Shown here: in pieces, positions 53,430-63,299 of the stretch
Numbering within the stretch: the stretch's first letter is position 1
Layout of the letters: every line of letters starts with the position of its first letter
From: Prostheceraeus crozeri
Taxonomy: Eukaryota > Platyhelminthes > Polycladida > Euryleptidae
Assembly (NCBI GenBank): GCA_907163375.1
Contig: CAJQUW010015364.1
Coordinates: forward strand, 141,192-205,191
Direction of reading: 5' to 3'
DNA length: 64,000 nt
The notes under the pieces: model-generated
Databases searched by the model: none
Seen by the model: the letters and a program-made list of their open reading frames with translations, nothing else
Told to the model about the DNA's origin: nothing
Position numbers and translations under genes: made by a program

Positions 53430-54600
53430 GCACCACAGTCTCCCCTATTCGTGTCTGGTCTTACAGAGGAAATCTGGTGAGTTTCAAGAAATGTTTCTGT
53501 TAACTTCAGAACATCGCTTCCTGTGCAAAGTTAAAGAACTGCATTGACCACTCCCATACTATTTTTACAGATAATTTTGAGATTCAAAATTTGAATCAGA
53601 CACAAAACACACCGGCCCACACGCCGAATGAACAAGCGGTTACGCAATTCTCATACGATGATGAAAGTCATCCCAGTAGCCATTTATAATAGAATATAAT
53701 GCTTACTAATTTAAATTATTAGTTAAAGTAGTCCTAAGGAGGACTGATGGCGTTCTCCAATCCGCAAGTGTACAAAAGCAATGCTACTGTAACCATTGGA
53801 TTAATCAGTTCTTAAAAGAACTCAATGTAGCTTTCTCGTGGCAACGAATTAAAATTGATCAGCTTTGGCCCAATATCTGGTAAAAATGGAAATCTTAAGA
53901 CTTGTAATACTACTCATTCTTGCTGTTAATATATTAATACCATAGATTCCAAACACTACCGTATACACGTTCAAAACAGACGTCTAATATACTGTACCGA
54001 CTACAGATGCTGATAGTGGAAATAGAATAAGACAATGGTCACCATAGGTTAAGGAAATTAGAAATGGATATTATAAAACAACAGGAAACCGATGAATAAA
54101 AATTGGAAAAGTGGAGGTAAAATATGGAAATACAACGATGCTACTACACTGATTACAAGTGAACTATATCTGACACTACTCGAAGTGGATAATGGTAAGA
54201 GTGGATAAGTGGAAAGTGGATAATGGAGGTAAACAATAGAACTACAATGACACTCTACTACACTGAAAGCAATGAAACTATACACACTATACCTAAGACT
54301 ACACATGGAAAATACTATTTCTTCACTTGAATTTGTTATCGCCAGTTTCTTCATCCGTCTATAGTACTTTATGTAATTCCACATTTCTTCATTTGAATTA
54401 CAATACATCGACCACTACTTCAGTTACCGATTAAGGGATATAAAACATCATACTGCAGTCCGTCAGTCATCAGCAGGTACTCGTCTAGTTGTGTTTCGAC
54501 CCCTAACCTGAACACTCAAACCCAGACGAGCGGGGTCCCACACATAGTGGCTGACAAAATACTGAATAGGTAATGATATGTCTTGAAGGATATGTCACAA
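53430..54600. other. No gene seen
   Basis: AT-rich interior of the CACTG element. A TATAAAA box at about 54430 is followed by a GTCAGTCATCAG-type sequence, which could be an initiator, but no gene follows. Confidence 0.35.
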
Positions 54601-54607
54601 AGATAAA

Positions 54608-54844
54608 TCAGACATAATTCAATTGTTGCGTTTCCCACATGTAAACAGATCCTGTCATTAAATTCATCCCATCAATAAATACAGTATGCTTTTTGCGATC
54701 CTCACATGTAAACAAATCCTGTACATCAATCTTTGCCTTTTCGATTCCCACAAGTAAACAGATCCTGTTCATCCTCGAATCCCATAAAGATGTAATCGCT
54801 GTGTGATAAATATGTAATCCGCCTTTACACAAACTTCGCCTCAT
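54608..54844 (-). repeat. Short degenerate repeats with an open frame
   Basis: Three copies of CACATGTAAACAGATCCTGT, about 40-70 bases apart, fill this stretch. The 78-residue minus-strand frame is built from them (NRICLLVG, QDLFTCED, GSVYMWET) and is probably not a gene. Confidence 0.5.
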
Positions 54845-55272
54845 ACATCAACACTTAACAATGGGAGCTCTCTCATCTCCCGTAAGCCACGCTAAGCGCT
54901 CTGTATTCACTAGAATTAGCTCTGTATTCACAAGACATTTCTATTGTGTGCGTCTGTCTTTGGCGTCACCGAGCACAAGACCAATGCTGTGGTTGACAGA
55001 CGGGCCGACTACTGCAAAAGAGGGTCGACAACTTGTTTGATGATATATGAATGATGAAACTATGAAGCAAAATGCAAGTGTTGAAAGTCTGGCTGGATCA
55101 ATCGGTTGGACTAAATAGGTAGGGTAGGAGTGTACTATTACTTATCGGATTCCTGATTGAGCAATGCAAACTCAACAGATCAACTGAATGTAGGTGTTGC
55201 CAGTTGCAGTAGACAACAATGAAATTACATTTGATAAGATTGAAGAAAGTTTTCCTTAAGTGCAACGATTAA

Positions 55273-56204
55273 TCTTTGCCCCACTGGAGGGGGGCGCTCA
55301 GCGCCCTCCCCCCCCTGTGGAAATTTTGTGTAGTTCTAGATCAAAGAAAGATACGATCTTGAAATTCTAGATAGATTATTTTCTACGTATTCTGCACATT
55401 ATCACGTAATTTGAGCAAAATCTGATCAGTACTTTTGCAGAAAAATAGTTATTTCGAAGGATAACGGAATTATTCAGTCTAAGATACGTGTGATCGACTA
55501 TAAACATTTTTATGTTATGCATCTAACTGGTATTTGAATTACAGGAGATTGAGAGCTTTCATTCTACGAATTACTATGTAGATGGATAATTAGTCTCTAA
55601 TAACTTTCAATGGGAGTCTCTGAGGAAACACACAGACACAAAAGTTTGTCACAACATTAAGCAATGAATCGAAATGCTCATTGACTTGCGAGTTTCTCAG
55701 ATATACTATCATTCAGTGTTATCAGAGTTGATCACAACATTACGTCATAAATCGTAACGCTCGGTGACTTGCGAGTTTCCCATATACATTATCATTTAGT
55801 ATTGGACATCCTTTATTAGACAATCACAATGAAATGTTTATTTCAACAACTTGAATACACGATGAGAGCTTTTGAAGAATCTTGGTATTAGTCATCGACT
55901 TTCACCTTCGGAAATTGCCGCCATCATAGAACAATCAGATGATAGTGATATTTCTCAGCTTAAATATAGATAAGGTTATGATAGATAGGTTTCATTGACA
56001 AGAAAATGCAAAACGTTAACAGAATCTGATGTCAGCCAAAAAATATTGCATGTTTTTGAACCTTTGGCCTTGAATATCATATTGAATTTTAAAGTACTTA
56101 ATATTTTCTGATCAAGAAAGATGAGACCTTTCGATTGATGTCTGTTTTATTGAATTCGGAGCAATACTTCAGAAAATAACCAGGGGGGCCCAGTGGGGCG
56201 AGGG
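55273..56204. mobile_element. TTAA-flanked non-autonomous element, 932 bp
   Basis: The ends are TCTTTGCCCCACTGG and, inverted, CCCTCGCCCCACTGG, with TTAA at 55269-55272 and 56205-56208. A GGGGGGCGCTCAGCGCCCTC palindrome lies near the left end. Inside, about 70-90 bases are duplicated (around ACTTGCGAGTTTC at 55687 and 55772). No coding. piggyBac or Kolobok type. Confidence 0.7.
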
Positions 56205-56209
56205 TTAAT

Positions 56210-57850
56210 GCAAGTCTGCTTATGCCATTATTAAAACTTTTCGTTGAATTGTCAGCTTATTCTACCAGCAAAATCAAATGAATCATTCTAAGGCTTACCG
56301 TCTTCCAGGATGCACACGCAAGTGGTTTATGTATTTGATAATTTTATTGGTTGAAAAGCGACATCCACCGATCCCACACACTGGCAGCATCAAAAAATAC
56401 TGGGTTTTAAAATGAAAGAATTGAAGCATGCATTATAACAAAGCTTAAATTTTCTTGCCTCAACATTCTAGGTCAATCGAATATTTTAGTATAGCAAAGC
56501 AAAGAGAGTGCTCCCCGTTCAACTGAATCTGGATTGAATAGACTAAAACGTATGAAATATGCAAACATTATTTGATAATGAAAACATGCAGCATGATTGT
56601 ATTTATTGGCCGGCCTCATCTATGAAAAGAGAGAAACATCTCTTTGGAAAAATTCAGTGGATGAACAACGTTGACCGCAATCATCATTTCATCATGTTCA
56701 TCTAAGACACTAACAATTCCAACATGCTAGCAAAAGTGAGGTGAATTATTGGTGAAGCCGATTCAGCTGTTGGTTGAAGGATCAAATAGCAATTGTAGAA
56801 TTATTGCAATTTTGCATCATTACATGCAATTAAGTGTGAAAGAGTGATTGCCATACGCATCGCAGCAACTATGTAGTTACAGCATGGTGAATCATGTTGA
56901 AGATTCTACAATGGTTTTGCTGCGTGTTGCTAAAGAAAAATATGTCTGCAATGATTGAGATCAGACATCACAAATGTTGCTGTGGCCGCATTGTTGTTAT
57001 CCGATGTCGATGAATGTCATCATGGCTCCCTTGCAACTCGCTCTCCACTCATCTTTGGTTCAATGACATCATCAATATGAAGATTTTCGAACTTCTCTCT
57101 AAGATTTGATTGACAATTAAGATTTCCAAAGTTCTTTTCCTTGCTATTAGAATCTTGATCCCATCAACGTAGAAAAAACGATTTCAGAAGAATTTATTTG
57201 CAAAAAGTAATCAACGCTATTCACTTGCCAATCAATGAACGAATCGTCAATCATGCTGAAGGGGGATTTGCTGCGCAGTGCAGAGTTTCCTGTAATCACA
57301 TTCTATGACAGGTTCCACATGTTTGTTTTAATACCTCATGTTATCTTGTTGTTAAGGTGACTGTCGAAAGCGAAGATTTATTTTCCTCAGCTGGTATATC
57401 CTTGCATTTTTTCACTAGATCATCAATTTTCAGATTTGTTCAGATCTTATCGAGATAGACAGTTTGACATGCGGTTAAAGATGTTTTCAATTATTAATGC
57501 ATTGTTTTGTAAATTGTTGTCTGCATAATGAGTACACGAAGACGGGCGGACAGCTGACAACGTGAAGTCGAGGGTTGGAGACTGAGACGGATCAACCTGA
57601 CGTTGGACAGAGCAGTAAGGGCTGCACAAAGCCGTGCAGTCTGGAAGCTACTCATGGGCCTCCGGGCTTGAAGACTGAAGAAAGATAATAAAGATCTAAT
57701 TGCTAATCGCTTTTTCTTCAACCGGGAAATATCAAATAATCTTTCTTTTTTTTAACAGGGAATAAAACTACAAAATTTGTCAATAGAAGATGAAACTGTC
57801 ATCCAACTAAGCTGGAAACATCGCGACTTCGTTCCACATAGTCTATCCAC
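56210..57850. other. Mostly featureless; possible LINE tail at 57540-57690
   Basis: The plus strand at about 57590-57670 reads RINLTLDRAVRAAQSRAVWK then LLMGLRA and a stop, which resembles the end of some LINE proteins. Too short to classify. The rest shows no gene or repeat ends. Confidence 0.3.
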
Positions 57851-58124
57851 TGAATCTACCCTTTGTAGTTTTGGACCATTATAATAATTTGGACCATAGG
57901 AATTTGGACCCTACGTCTACAAGACCATTCGGACCCCTTCTTAATGAATGCAATTTAAAACAGTCATGAAGGTCCGGAACCTCACTCATGCGAGTATTTA
58001 TTTAGGTTTTTGCTAGATTATGACACATTCATTCAAATGTCACCACATAGATGAAATTTCAGTCAAACTTTTGTGGACCCTTTTTGTTTGTACCCTTTCG
58101 GACCTTTCATAAGGCCTTTTTGAG

Positions 58125-58454
58125 TTAACAGTGTATCACTGTTGCAAGTGACGTTGTGAAAACACCTGTACCTGTTAAAGCTGTAGCAACAACAGGAATT
58201 GTAAGAAAGCCAGATGAAATGACAATAGTGAGAGCACCTAAAGAAACTGTTACAAATGCTCCAACGCCTTGTGTTACATTCTTAACTATAGTCCATCTTT
58301 TTCTTAATTTATCATAATGTTCTAGTCTAAGCAATAATTGCGCTTCCTTATCTTTCATGTACCTAACTCTATCTTTGTGTTTTGCTACATCCATTTCATA
58401 TGATAATGAAGGATATAAAGGGGCTGATGGTTCTTTTGTTTTTACATCTTCCAT
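58125..58454 (-). pseudogene. Small membrane-protein gene in the right Polinton repeat
   Basis: Same N-terminus and hydrophobic segment as the left copy, with a longer C-terminus that runs to the border of the inserted CACTG element. The insertion at 58133 appears to fall within this gene. The longer right copy suggests that the original gene started in the terminal repeat and ended in unique Polinton DNA. Confidence 0.6.
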
Positions 58455-58722
58455 TTTTTAAATGAATATTTTTATTGCATTTTTTTTTTGATTTACTAAA
58501 TTTCAGAAGGCTCCAATTTTTTCATTTTGATTTGCTAAATTTCAAGAAGTCCCTATTTTTGCATTTTGATTTGCTAATTTCAAGAGGACCCTATTTTTTG
58601 TATTTTGATTTGCTAATTTCAAGAGGACCCTATTTTTTTCATTTTTTCATTTTTGTATCTACCTAGGTGTGGGATCCGGTACCGAGCGAAGCGACGCGCC
58701 GGATCTCATACCCTATACTACT
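58177..58722. repeat. Polinton right terminal inverted repeat
   Basis: Mirror of 27010-27554, with the same tandem units and gene start. The two repeats stop matching at the same GCTACAGCTTT box. The right side continues into more coding sequence before the inserted CACTG element begins at 58133. Confidence 0.9.
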
Positions 58723-58728
58723 GACGGT

Positions 58729-59470
58729 GTGGAGCAAATTTTTTCGCCAGAAACTGTGATAACACAGTGATCAGACGTGCCGAGGGGAGCAGTAACCTTG
58801 TGTGAAAAACAAGTTGGATTTGAGGTGAGAAACAGGTCAAGGAGATATCCAGTATCCCCAGCTCGGTCAGGCACTCTGGTAGGACAAGTGACAATTTGAC
58901 TAAGGTTGTGAGAGACAGCGAAATCCTGGGCTGCCTGACCGGAGAGATCGGTGGCGCGTGAGTGCGCAAGCCAGTCAACATTGTGCACGTTGAAGTCACC
59001 AAAAACGGCAACTTCAGCGCTGGGATACTCTTGTAGAAGAGAATCGATCTTGTCAGAAAGAACATTGAAAATATCCGCATTACTTGATGGAGAGCGGTAT
59101 AGGAAAAATAGAAGAAGAGTGGTCTTCTGCAGCGGCGCAATGAAGGCAAGATACTCATGCCTTGGATCCTCTGAGCTACGAAGCCTTCTCAAGGGAAGGC
59201 TTGTCTTGGCATAGACTCCAAGACCATGACAAGGTGCTTTATCCATCCGGTGAAATATGTATCCATCAGGAGTAACGTCGCTTGATGACACACTGGGAAT
59301 TAACCTGGTTTCCGACAGGGCTAGAAGATCTGGTGACTTACCTTGCAGGAAGATGTTGATGTCGTCGTAATTGGACCTCAGTCCTCTTAGCGGTTACTGA
59401 AGCTGATCCTGAGAGGGGTTTTGAGCTTGACGGCTTGACTACGTTTCTTGTGTGTCTTTCTCATTTTCAT
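58729..59470 (-). pseudogene. LINE apurinic-type endonuclease, broken
   Basis: The minus strand encodes an exonuclease-endonuclease-phosphatase domain. Landmarks are SPDLLALSETRL, LFFLYRSPSSN, VAVFGDFNVHNVDWL (catalytic GDFN), GYLLDLFLTSNP and PLGTSDHCVITVSGE (catalytic SDH). Near 59395 a stop and frame change separate a short basic leader (MRKTHKKRS) from the LRGLRSNYDDINIFLQ region. It ends at the Polinton's right target duplication, and the pre-RT region resumes at 27003 on the other side. It nicked target DNA to prime reverse transcription. Confidence 0.85.
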
Positions 59471-60066
59471 AATTTCTCATAGAATATCAATCAAATAAAC
59501 GAAAATTATAGTGTACAACAAAGTGATACAAGAAACTTTGGAAGGCAACAGAAAAACGTAAATAATAGCAACAAAGCTGCAATAAATAATACGTAAAAAA
59601 GATACTTATAGGAACAATTCATGTCGCAAAAGCTTGAAGAAACCCAAATGAGAACCCCTTTGCCGTAACAATGGGTACAAGTCAGATAGGCCACAGAGGA
59701 ACCGGATACAGCTACACGGGCTAAACCCCTCAGTAAAGCTACCCACTCATGTCCGTGGCAGTGGAACTGTACCGCCTTTTTTCGAGCAGTTGACCGGGCC
59801 TGCCTCCCAAAGCATTGCCAGTGGGTTCGGGACCCTCGAACTACCTGACGCTCGTATGCCGTGAATACGTTGGATCTGTCACACCTTAACCTGCAACAAA
59901 TGGGGAAGTGCAAAAGAGAGCAGTGGAAGGAAGTTCGATCACCAATGAGCCAAATAAGTGCCATGCCCAAAAAACCTGATTCAACAACATGAAACATCTG
60001 GTGACTGTTCATATCTCGCAAACCAGGGGGTGGTGTTAATTGGGACGGCCGAAGCCTACCACACAT
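59471..60066 (-). other. Probable LINE 5' region
   Basis: A 186-residue open frame (60066-59506) has no recognised domain; it is Cys- and Ser-rich with a hydrophobic tail. Its position just before the endonuclease suggests LINE leader or ORF1 territory, but the frame could be chance. piggyBac is inserted directly upstream at TTAA. Confidence 0.35.
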
Positions 60067-60290
60067 TTAACACTAGAAAGACCGTTGGGTCAATTGACCC
60101 AGAAATGATAATATTTGAATCCGTACACCTCTAAAAATTTGCAGTAGTTGACTTATCTCCCTCGACTTTTCCTAAAACTGTAATGTGTTGAATATAAGCA
60201 TAAAATAAATTTCACGGATTTGTTAGTTTCGATTTCTATTACCAATTATGCATGAAAGACCGTTGGGTCAATTGACCCACTTCATTCCTA

Positions 60291-60614
60291 CACTCTAACG
60301 AAGCCATGCCTGGGCGTTCATTCACTGGTCGTGCATGCGCTTTTTGTTACAGTCAATGAACAATGCGCCTACACTCTAACGAAGCCACGCCTGGGCGTTC
60401 ATTCACTGGTCGTGCACGCGCTTTTTGTTACAGTCAATGAACAATGCGCCTACACTCTAACGAAGCCACGCCTGGGCGTTCATTCACTGGTCGTGCACGC
60501 GCTTTTTGTTACAGTCAATGAACAATGCGCCTACACTCTAACGAAGCCACGCCTGGGCGTTCATTCACTGGTCGTGCACGCGCTTTTTGTTACAGTCAAT
60601 GAACAATGGGTCAG
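60291..60614. repeat. Four 81 bp tandem units in piggyBac
   Basis: Units start CACTCTAACGAAGCC at 60291, 60372, 60453 and 60534. They are nearly identical apart from one or two bases in the first and the tail of the last. They lie between the left end and the transposase and might act on its promoter. Because 81 is divisible by three, they create a false open frame. Confidence 0.92.
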
Positions 60615-60738
60615 CACTCCATACTTTCTTGCTCTATGATATTGAAGGTGACATTATTGATTGGCTATTTTCGTGAACGGAGTGTGGAGTAGCGTTCACT
60701 GCTATCGGAGGAAGTGTCAATGTTCATTTTCTGTCAGG

Positions 60739-62409
60739 ATGGCTGCACGATCACGGCGCACGGCAGCTGAAATCGCGCAACTGCTTATAGCTAATGTGGA
60801 TTCCGACGAGAGTGGAAGTGACGATGAAACTGAAAATGGACTTGCCTACGATCCATCTCCTGCAGTGAGCGATGAAGAGGAAAGTACTGACGAAAGTGAA
60901 GACCCTATTGAAAGAGAAAGCGTCAGAAGAAGTGCTGAAGCGAGAGAAATGCAGTTTACATCCTCTGATGGAACTCATTGGACTCGGGTGGATATTGGAA
61001 GCGTCACTGACAGAGGAAGAGCACCGGCACGAAACATTATACGACAAAGACCTGGTGCAACTCGTTTCATTTTGAACAGAGTTGATAACGAAGAAGATAT
61101 TTTTATCGAACTTCTTGGTCATGACAGCATTCTTCGAATCCTTGACTTCACTAGAGCTGAAGCAAACCGACAAGGAAATCATGAGTTTGAAATTTCTGAA
61201 AACGATTTGTTCGCCTTCTTCGGACTGTGCATAATTAGAGGCTTTCTACAAGGGAAGAACGAGCCGCTATCATCATTCTGGAGTCAAGAATTTGGAATAA
61301 ATGTGTTCAAGGAGACAATGAGCAGAAATCGATTCAAGGACATAAAACGCTATATACGCTTTGATGATAAAACAACCAGGTCAGAAAGAAGAGAAGCCAA
61401 CAAGTTTGCAGCAATTCAAGAGCTATGGGAATCAGCAATGAAAAGGTGCGGTGATGCTTTTTTTCCTGGACAACACACAACTGTCGATGAACAGCTATTC
61501 CCCTGCAAGTGTCGGTGCCCTTTCTTGCAATATATTAGCGCAAAACCCGATAAGTTTGGAATCAAATTTTGGTTCATTTGCGATGTTGATAGCAAGTATG
61601 TTTTGAACGCGGTTCCTTACACAGGGAAGGATGAACAACGTGATCCACGCGTTTCTGTTCCTGAATCAGTTGTCATGAACTTGACCAAGGCTTACACCAA
61701 CAGTGGCATTTCAGTGACGACTGATAACTTTTTCACCTCCAGCTCCTTGGCCAAAAATCTTTCTCAGAGGAACATAACTCTGTTGGGAACGATTCGACAA
61801 AATAGACGTGAAATTCCAAGGGAAGTTGCACAGTGCCTTGCTTCAAAGCATATTCCGGTTCACTCATCTGCATTCTTCAAGTCTGAAAACCAAATGCTTG
61901 CGGCTTACAAAGTCAAAACAACCAAAACTGTGCTGGTTTTATCAACTGAGCACAGATCCGCGAAAGTCGATGAGAACCATCCAAAGAAAAAACCGGAAAT
62001 TATCACGAAATACGGCGTTGACATTTCCGACCAAATGTTGAGGTTGTATTCTACAAAGTGCGCATCAAGGCGATGGCCGCTTGCGGTTTTCTTCAACCTT
62101 TTGGACATCTTATGCCTCAATTCGTGGATCTTGGCGAAGGAAATGAACATGAGAAGTGCAAGAACACGCAGAGAATTTTTGTTACACATCGGAAAGTTGT
62201 TCTGCAGCAAGGCACCGTCCCGAAAGCGTCCACCTCATTTCAATATTTCTACACTTCGTTCTCAAGCCCTGCAGAGCGGATCATCTGAAGAACGGACGAG
62301 ATGTCAAACGTGCAAGTCCAATAAGACAAAGGTAACATGCTGCTCCTGTCACAAGTTTGTTTGTGGCAAGTGTTCCTCTCCCCTGTGCAATTCGTGCAGT
62401 TCCTCTTAG
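60739..62409 (+). CDS. piggyBac transposase, apparently intact
   Basis: 556 residues from MAARSRRTAAEIAQ. The start was chosen because its context is GTCAGGATGG and the upstream Met at 60661 adds an unrelated leader. After an acidic N-terminus comes the DDE core: Asp250 in TVDEQLFPCK, Asp329 in VTTDNFFTS, Asp428 and Asp431 in YGVDISDQM. The C-terminus has a Cys-rich finger (CQTCKSNKTKVTCCSCHKF, CGKCSSPLCNSC, 522-553) that binds the ends in known relatives. It cuts and rejoins at TTAA. No stop or frame change. Length is normal (550-600). Confidence 0.92.
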   Translation: MAARSRRTAAEIAQLLIANVDSDESGSDDETENGLAYDPSPAVSDEEESTDESEDPIERESVRRSAEAREMQFTSSDGTHWTRVDIGSVTDRGRAPARNIIRQRPGATRFILNRVDNEEDIFIELLGHDSILRILDFTRAEANRQGNHEFEISENDLFAFFGLCIIRGFLQGKNEPLSSFWSQEFGINVFKETMSRNRFKDIKRYIRFDDKTTRSERREANKFAAIQELWESAMKRCGDAFFPGQHTTVDEQLFPCKCRCPFLQYISAKPDKFGIKFWFICDVDSKYVLNAVPYTGKDEQRDPRVSVPESVVMNLTKAYTNSGISVTTDNFFTSSSLAKNLSQRNITLLGTIRQNRREIPREVAQCLASKHIPVHSSAFFKSENQMLAAYKVKTTKTVLVLSTEHRSAKVDENHPKKKPEIITKYGVDISDQMLRLYSTKCASRRWPLAVFFNLLDILCLNSWILAKEMNMRSARTRREFLLHIGKLFCSKAPSRKRPPHFNISTLRSQALQSGSSEERTRCQTCKSNKTKVTCCSCHKFVCGKCSSPLCNSCSSS

Positions 62410-62570
62410 ACAGTCAGATGAGAGAGAATTCTTATCTCAACACTTTCAGCTTTTGTTATTACATATTTCAATAAAAATTGTTCACCGACATTATGTATTT
62501 TTTTTTGTTGTGGGTCAATTGACCCAACGGTCCTTAATGGTTAAAAAATTTTTGGTCTTTCTAGTGTTAA

Positions 62571-63180
62571 AATAAACAAACGTGGAGAAAAAGAATGAAA
62601 AATTAATCAAACATAAATAAATTCAATGACCAGTAAAATAAAAATAATATTCCAGAGCCTGCTAGTTAGCCGGAGCACGGTCACAGACCGCCGACAATAA
62701 ACCTTTCCGACAAGGTAGAACCCAAAGAAGCATGAGCTCAGACGATAAAGCCTTATTGCGACTCCGTTTTCACCCTTTCACCGCTTTGAGGCCGCAGGTT
62801 GAGTGAGAAAGGGATCTATTGATAAAGTACTACGAGTACATCACATGAATAGGGCTATAGGCCTCGACGAAAGCAATACGGTGTTTCCGCAATATAGCGC
62901 TCTCCGATCGAGTTTGCAAACGAATAGCACGAACGCGTTTAACAGCTTCTGGTTGTCGATATCAGCGAAGAAAAGTGCGCGTGTGTTTTCTCTTGTCTAA
63001 GAAAGAATGCACTTAGAAACATGGATGCGATCATGATTAGGTAGAGTAACTGGTTGAGACTTCAACAGCGAGGGTCACAGCTATTTGATAAAATATAGGA
63101 CCCTGGCTTTGGATTTTATATTTCCTGAACTATTGGCCCAAAGGTTATAGTGACTATAGGCTGCATTTCAAGCTTACTTT
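62571..63180 (-). other. Probable far 5' region of the LINE, limit unclear
   Basis: Sequence continues past piggyBac and, on the minus strand, would be upstream leader of the LINE, possibly starting near 62810. No gene recognised. Confidence 0.3.
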
Positions 63181-63189
63181 TCCTACAAA

Positions 63190-63294
63190 TATTCTAGAAG
63201 CGTTTTTATATTAACTTCGCGGGACACAAAAAATCCTTAATGGCTGGATATGGCTCGCGGGCCGTATATGTTGTGCACCCCTGCTCTAGAGTCA
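63190..63294. mobile_element. hAT-type end fragment
   Basis: GGCTCGCGGGCCGTATATGT and TTGTGCACCCCTGCTCTAG form a terminus seen in many hAT repeats (inverse CAGGGGTGCACAA). The other end is not found. Confidence 0.4.
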
Positions 63295-63299
63295 TCATT

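Larger units (their letters stand above)
41217..58133. mobile_element. CACTG-ended DNA transposon, 16.9 kb, carrying a spliced gene
   Basis: The terminal inverted repeats are 49 bp, starting CACTGTTAACTCAAAAAGGC, at 41217-41265 and 58085-58133, with one mismatch. TA flanks both sides (41215-41216, 58134-58135). Subterminal zones at both ends carry scattered GGTCCAAA/GGTCCGAA motifs: four within 41250-41330 and seven or so within 57850-58110. CACTG ends with such motifs suggest CACTA/EnSpm, but no transposase is seen, so the superfamily is unresolved. Removing identifiable nested elements leaves about 8-9 kb. It sits inside the Polinton, and its only evident gene is the four-exon one at 41837-45886. 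Confidence 0.75.
27010..58722. mobile_element. Polinton/Maverick element with a 16.9 kb insertion
   Basis: Terminal inverted repeats of about 545 bp start AGTAGTATAGGG at 27010 and end at 58722. A 6 bp target duplication (GACAGT/GACGGT) lies in a LINE. Internal genes: adenain-type protease, integrase, phospholipase-like, pX-like, major capsid, tail-fibre-like, zinc finger, protein-primed DNA polymerase, packaging ATPase, minor capsid and small accessory genes. A separate element at 41217-58133 makes up over half the span; without it the Polinton is about 14.8 kb. The copy is a fossil with roughly ten breaks, yet its two terminal repeats are still very alike, so it is probably not very ancient, unless the repeats were homogenised. 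Confidence 0.9.
60071..62566 (+). mobile_element. piggyBac transposon, looks whole, 2.5 kb
   Basis: TTAA at 60067-60070 and 62567-62570; the ends are CACTAGAAAGACC and its inverse. The sequence ACCGTTGGGTCAATTGACCC appears at the left end (about 60081), again at about 60259, and inverted near the right end (about 62513). An 81 bp tandem array and one full transposase gene lie between. It is inserted in the 5' region of the LINE. Confidence 0.92.

Noticed and set aside
54430-54600. A TATAAAA box with initiator-like sequence and a possible primer-binding site, as a solo LTR
   Set aside because: No matching second repeat, no TG...CA borders and no coding were found, so the evidence is too thin.
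27010-58722. A single 31.7 kb giant virus-like element
   Set aside because: The 41217-58133 segment has its own inverted repeats and TA duplication, so it is a later insertion and its genes are not Polinton genes.
59506-60066. 186-residue frame with hydrophobic tail as a host membrane protein
   Set aside because: It lies between the LINE endonuclease and piggyBac, so LINE leader or chance is more likely than a host gene.
60331-60639. 102-residue open frame with repeated peptide
   Set aside because: It is a by-product of the 81 bp tandem array; 81 is a multiple of three, so any open unit stays open.
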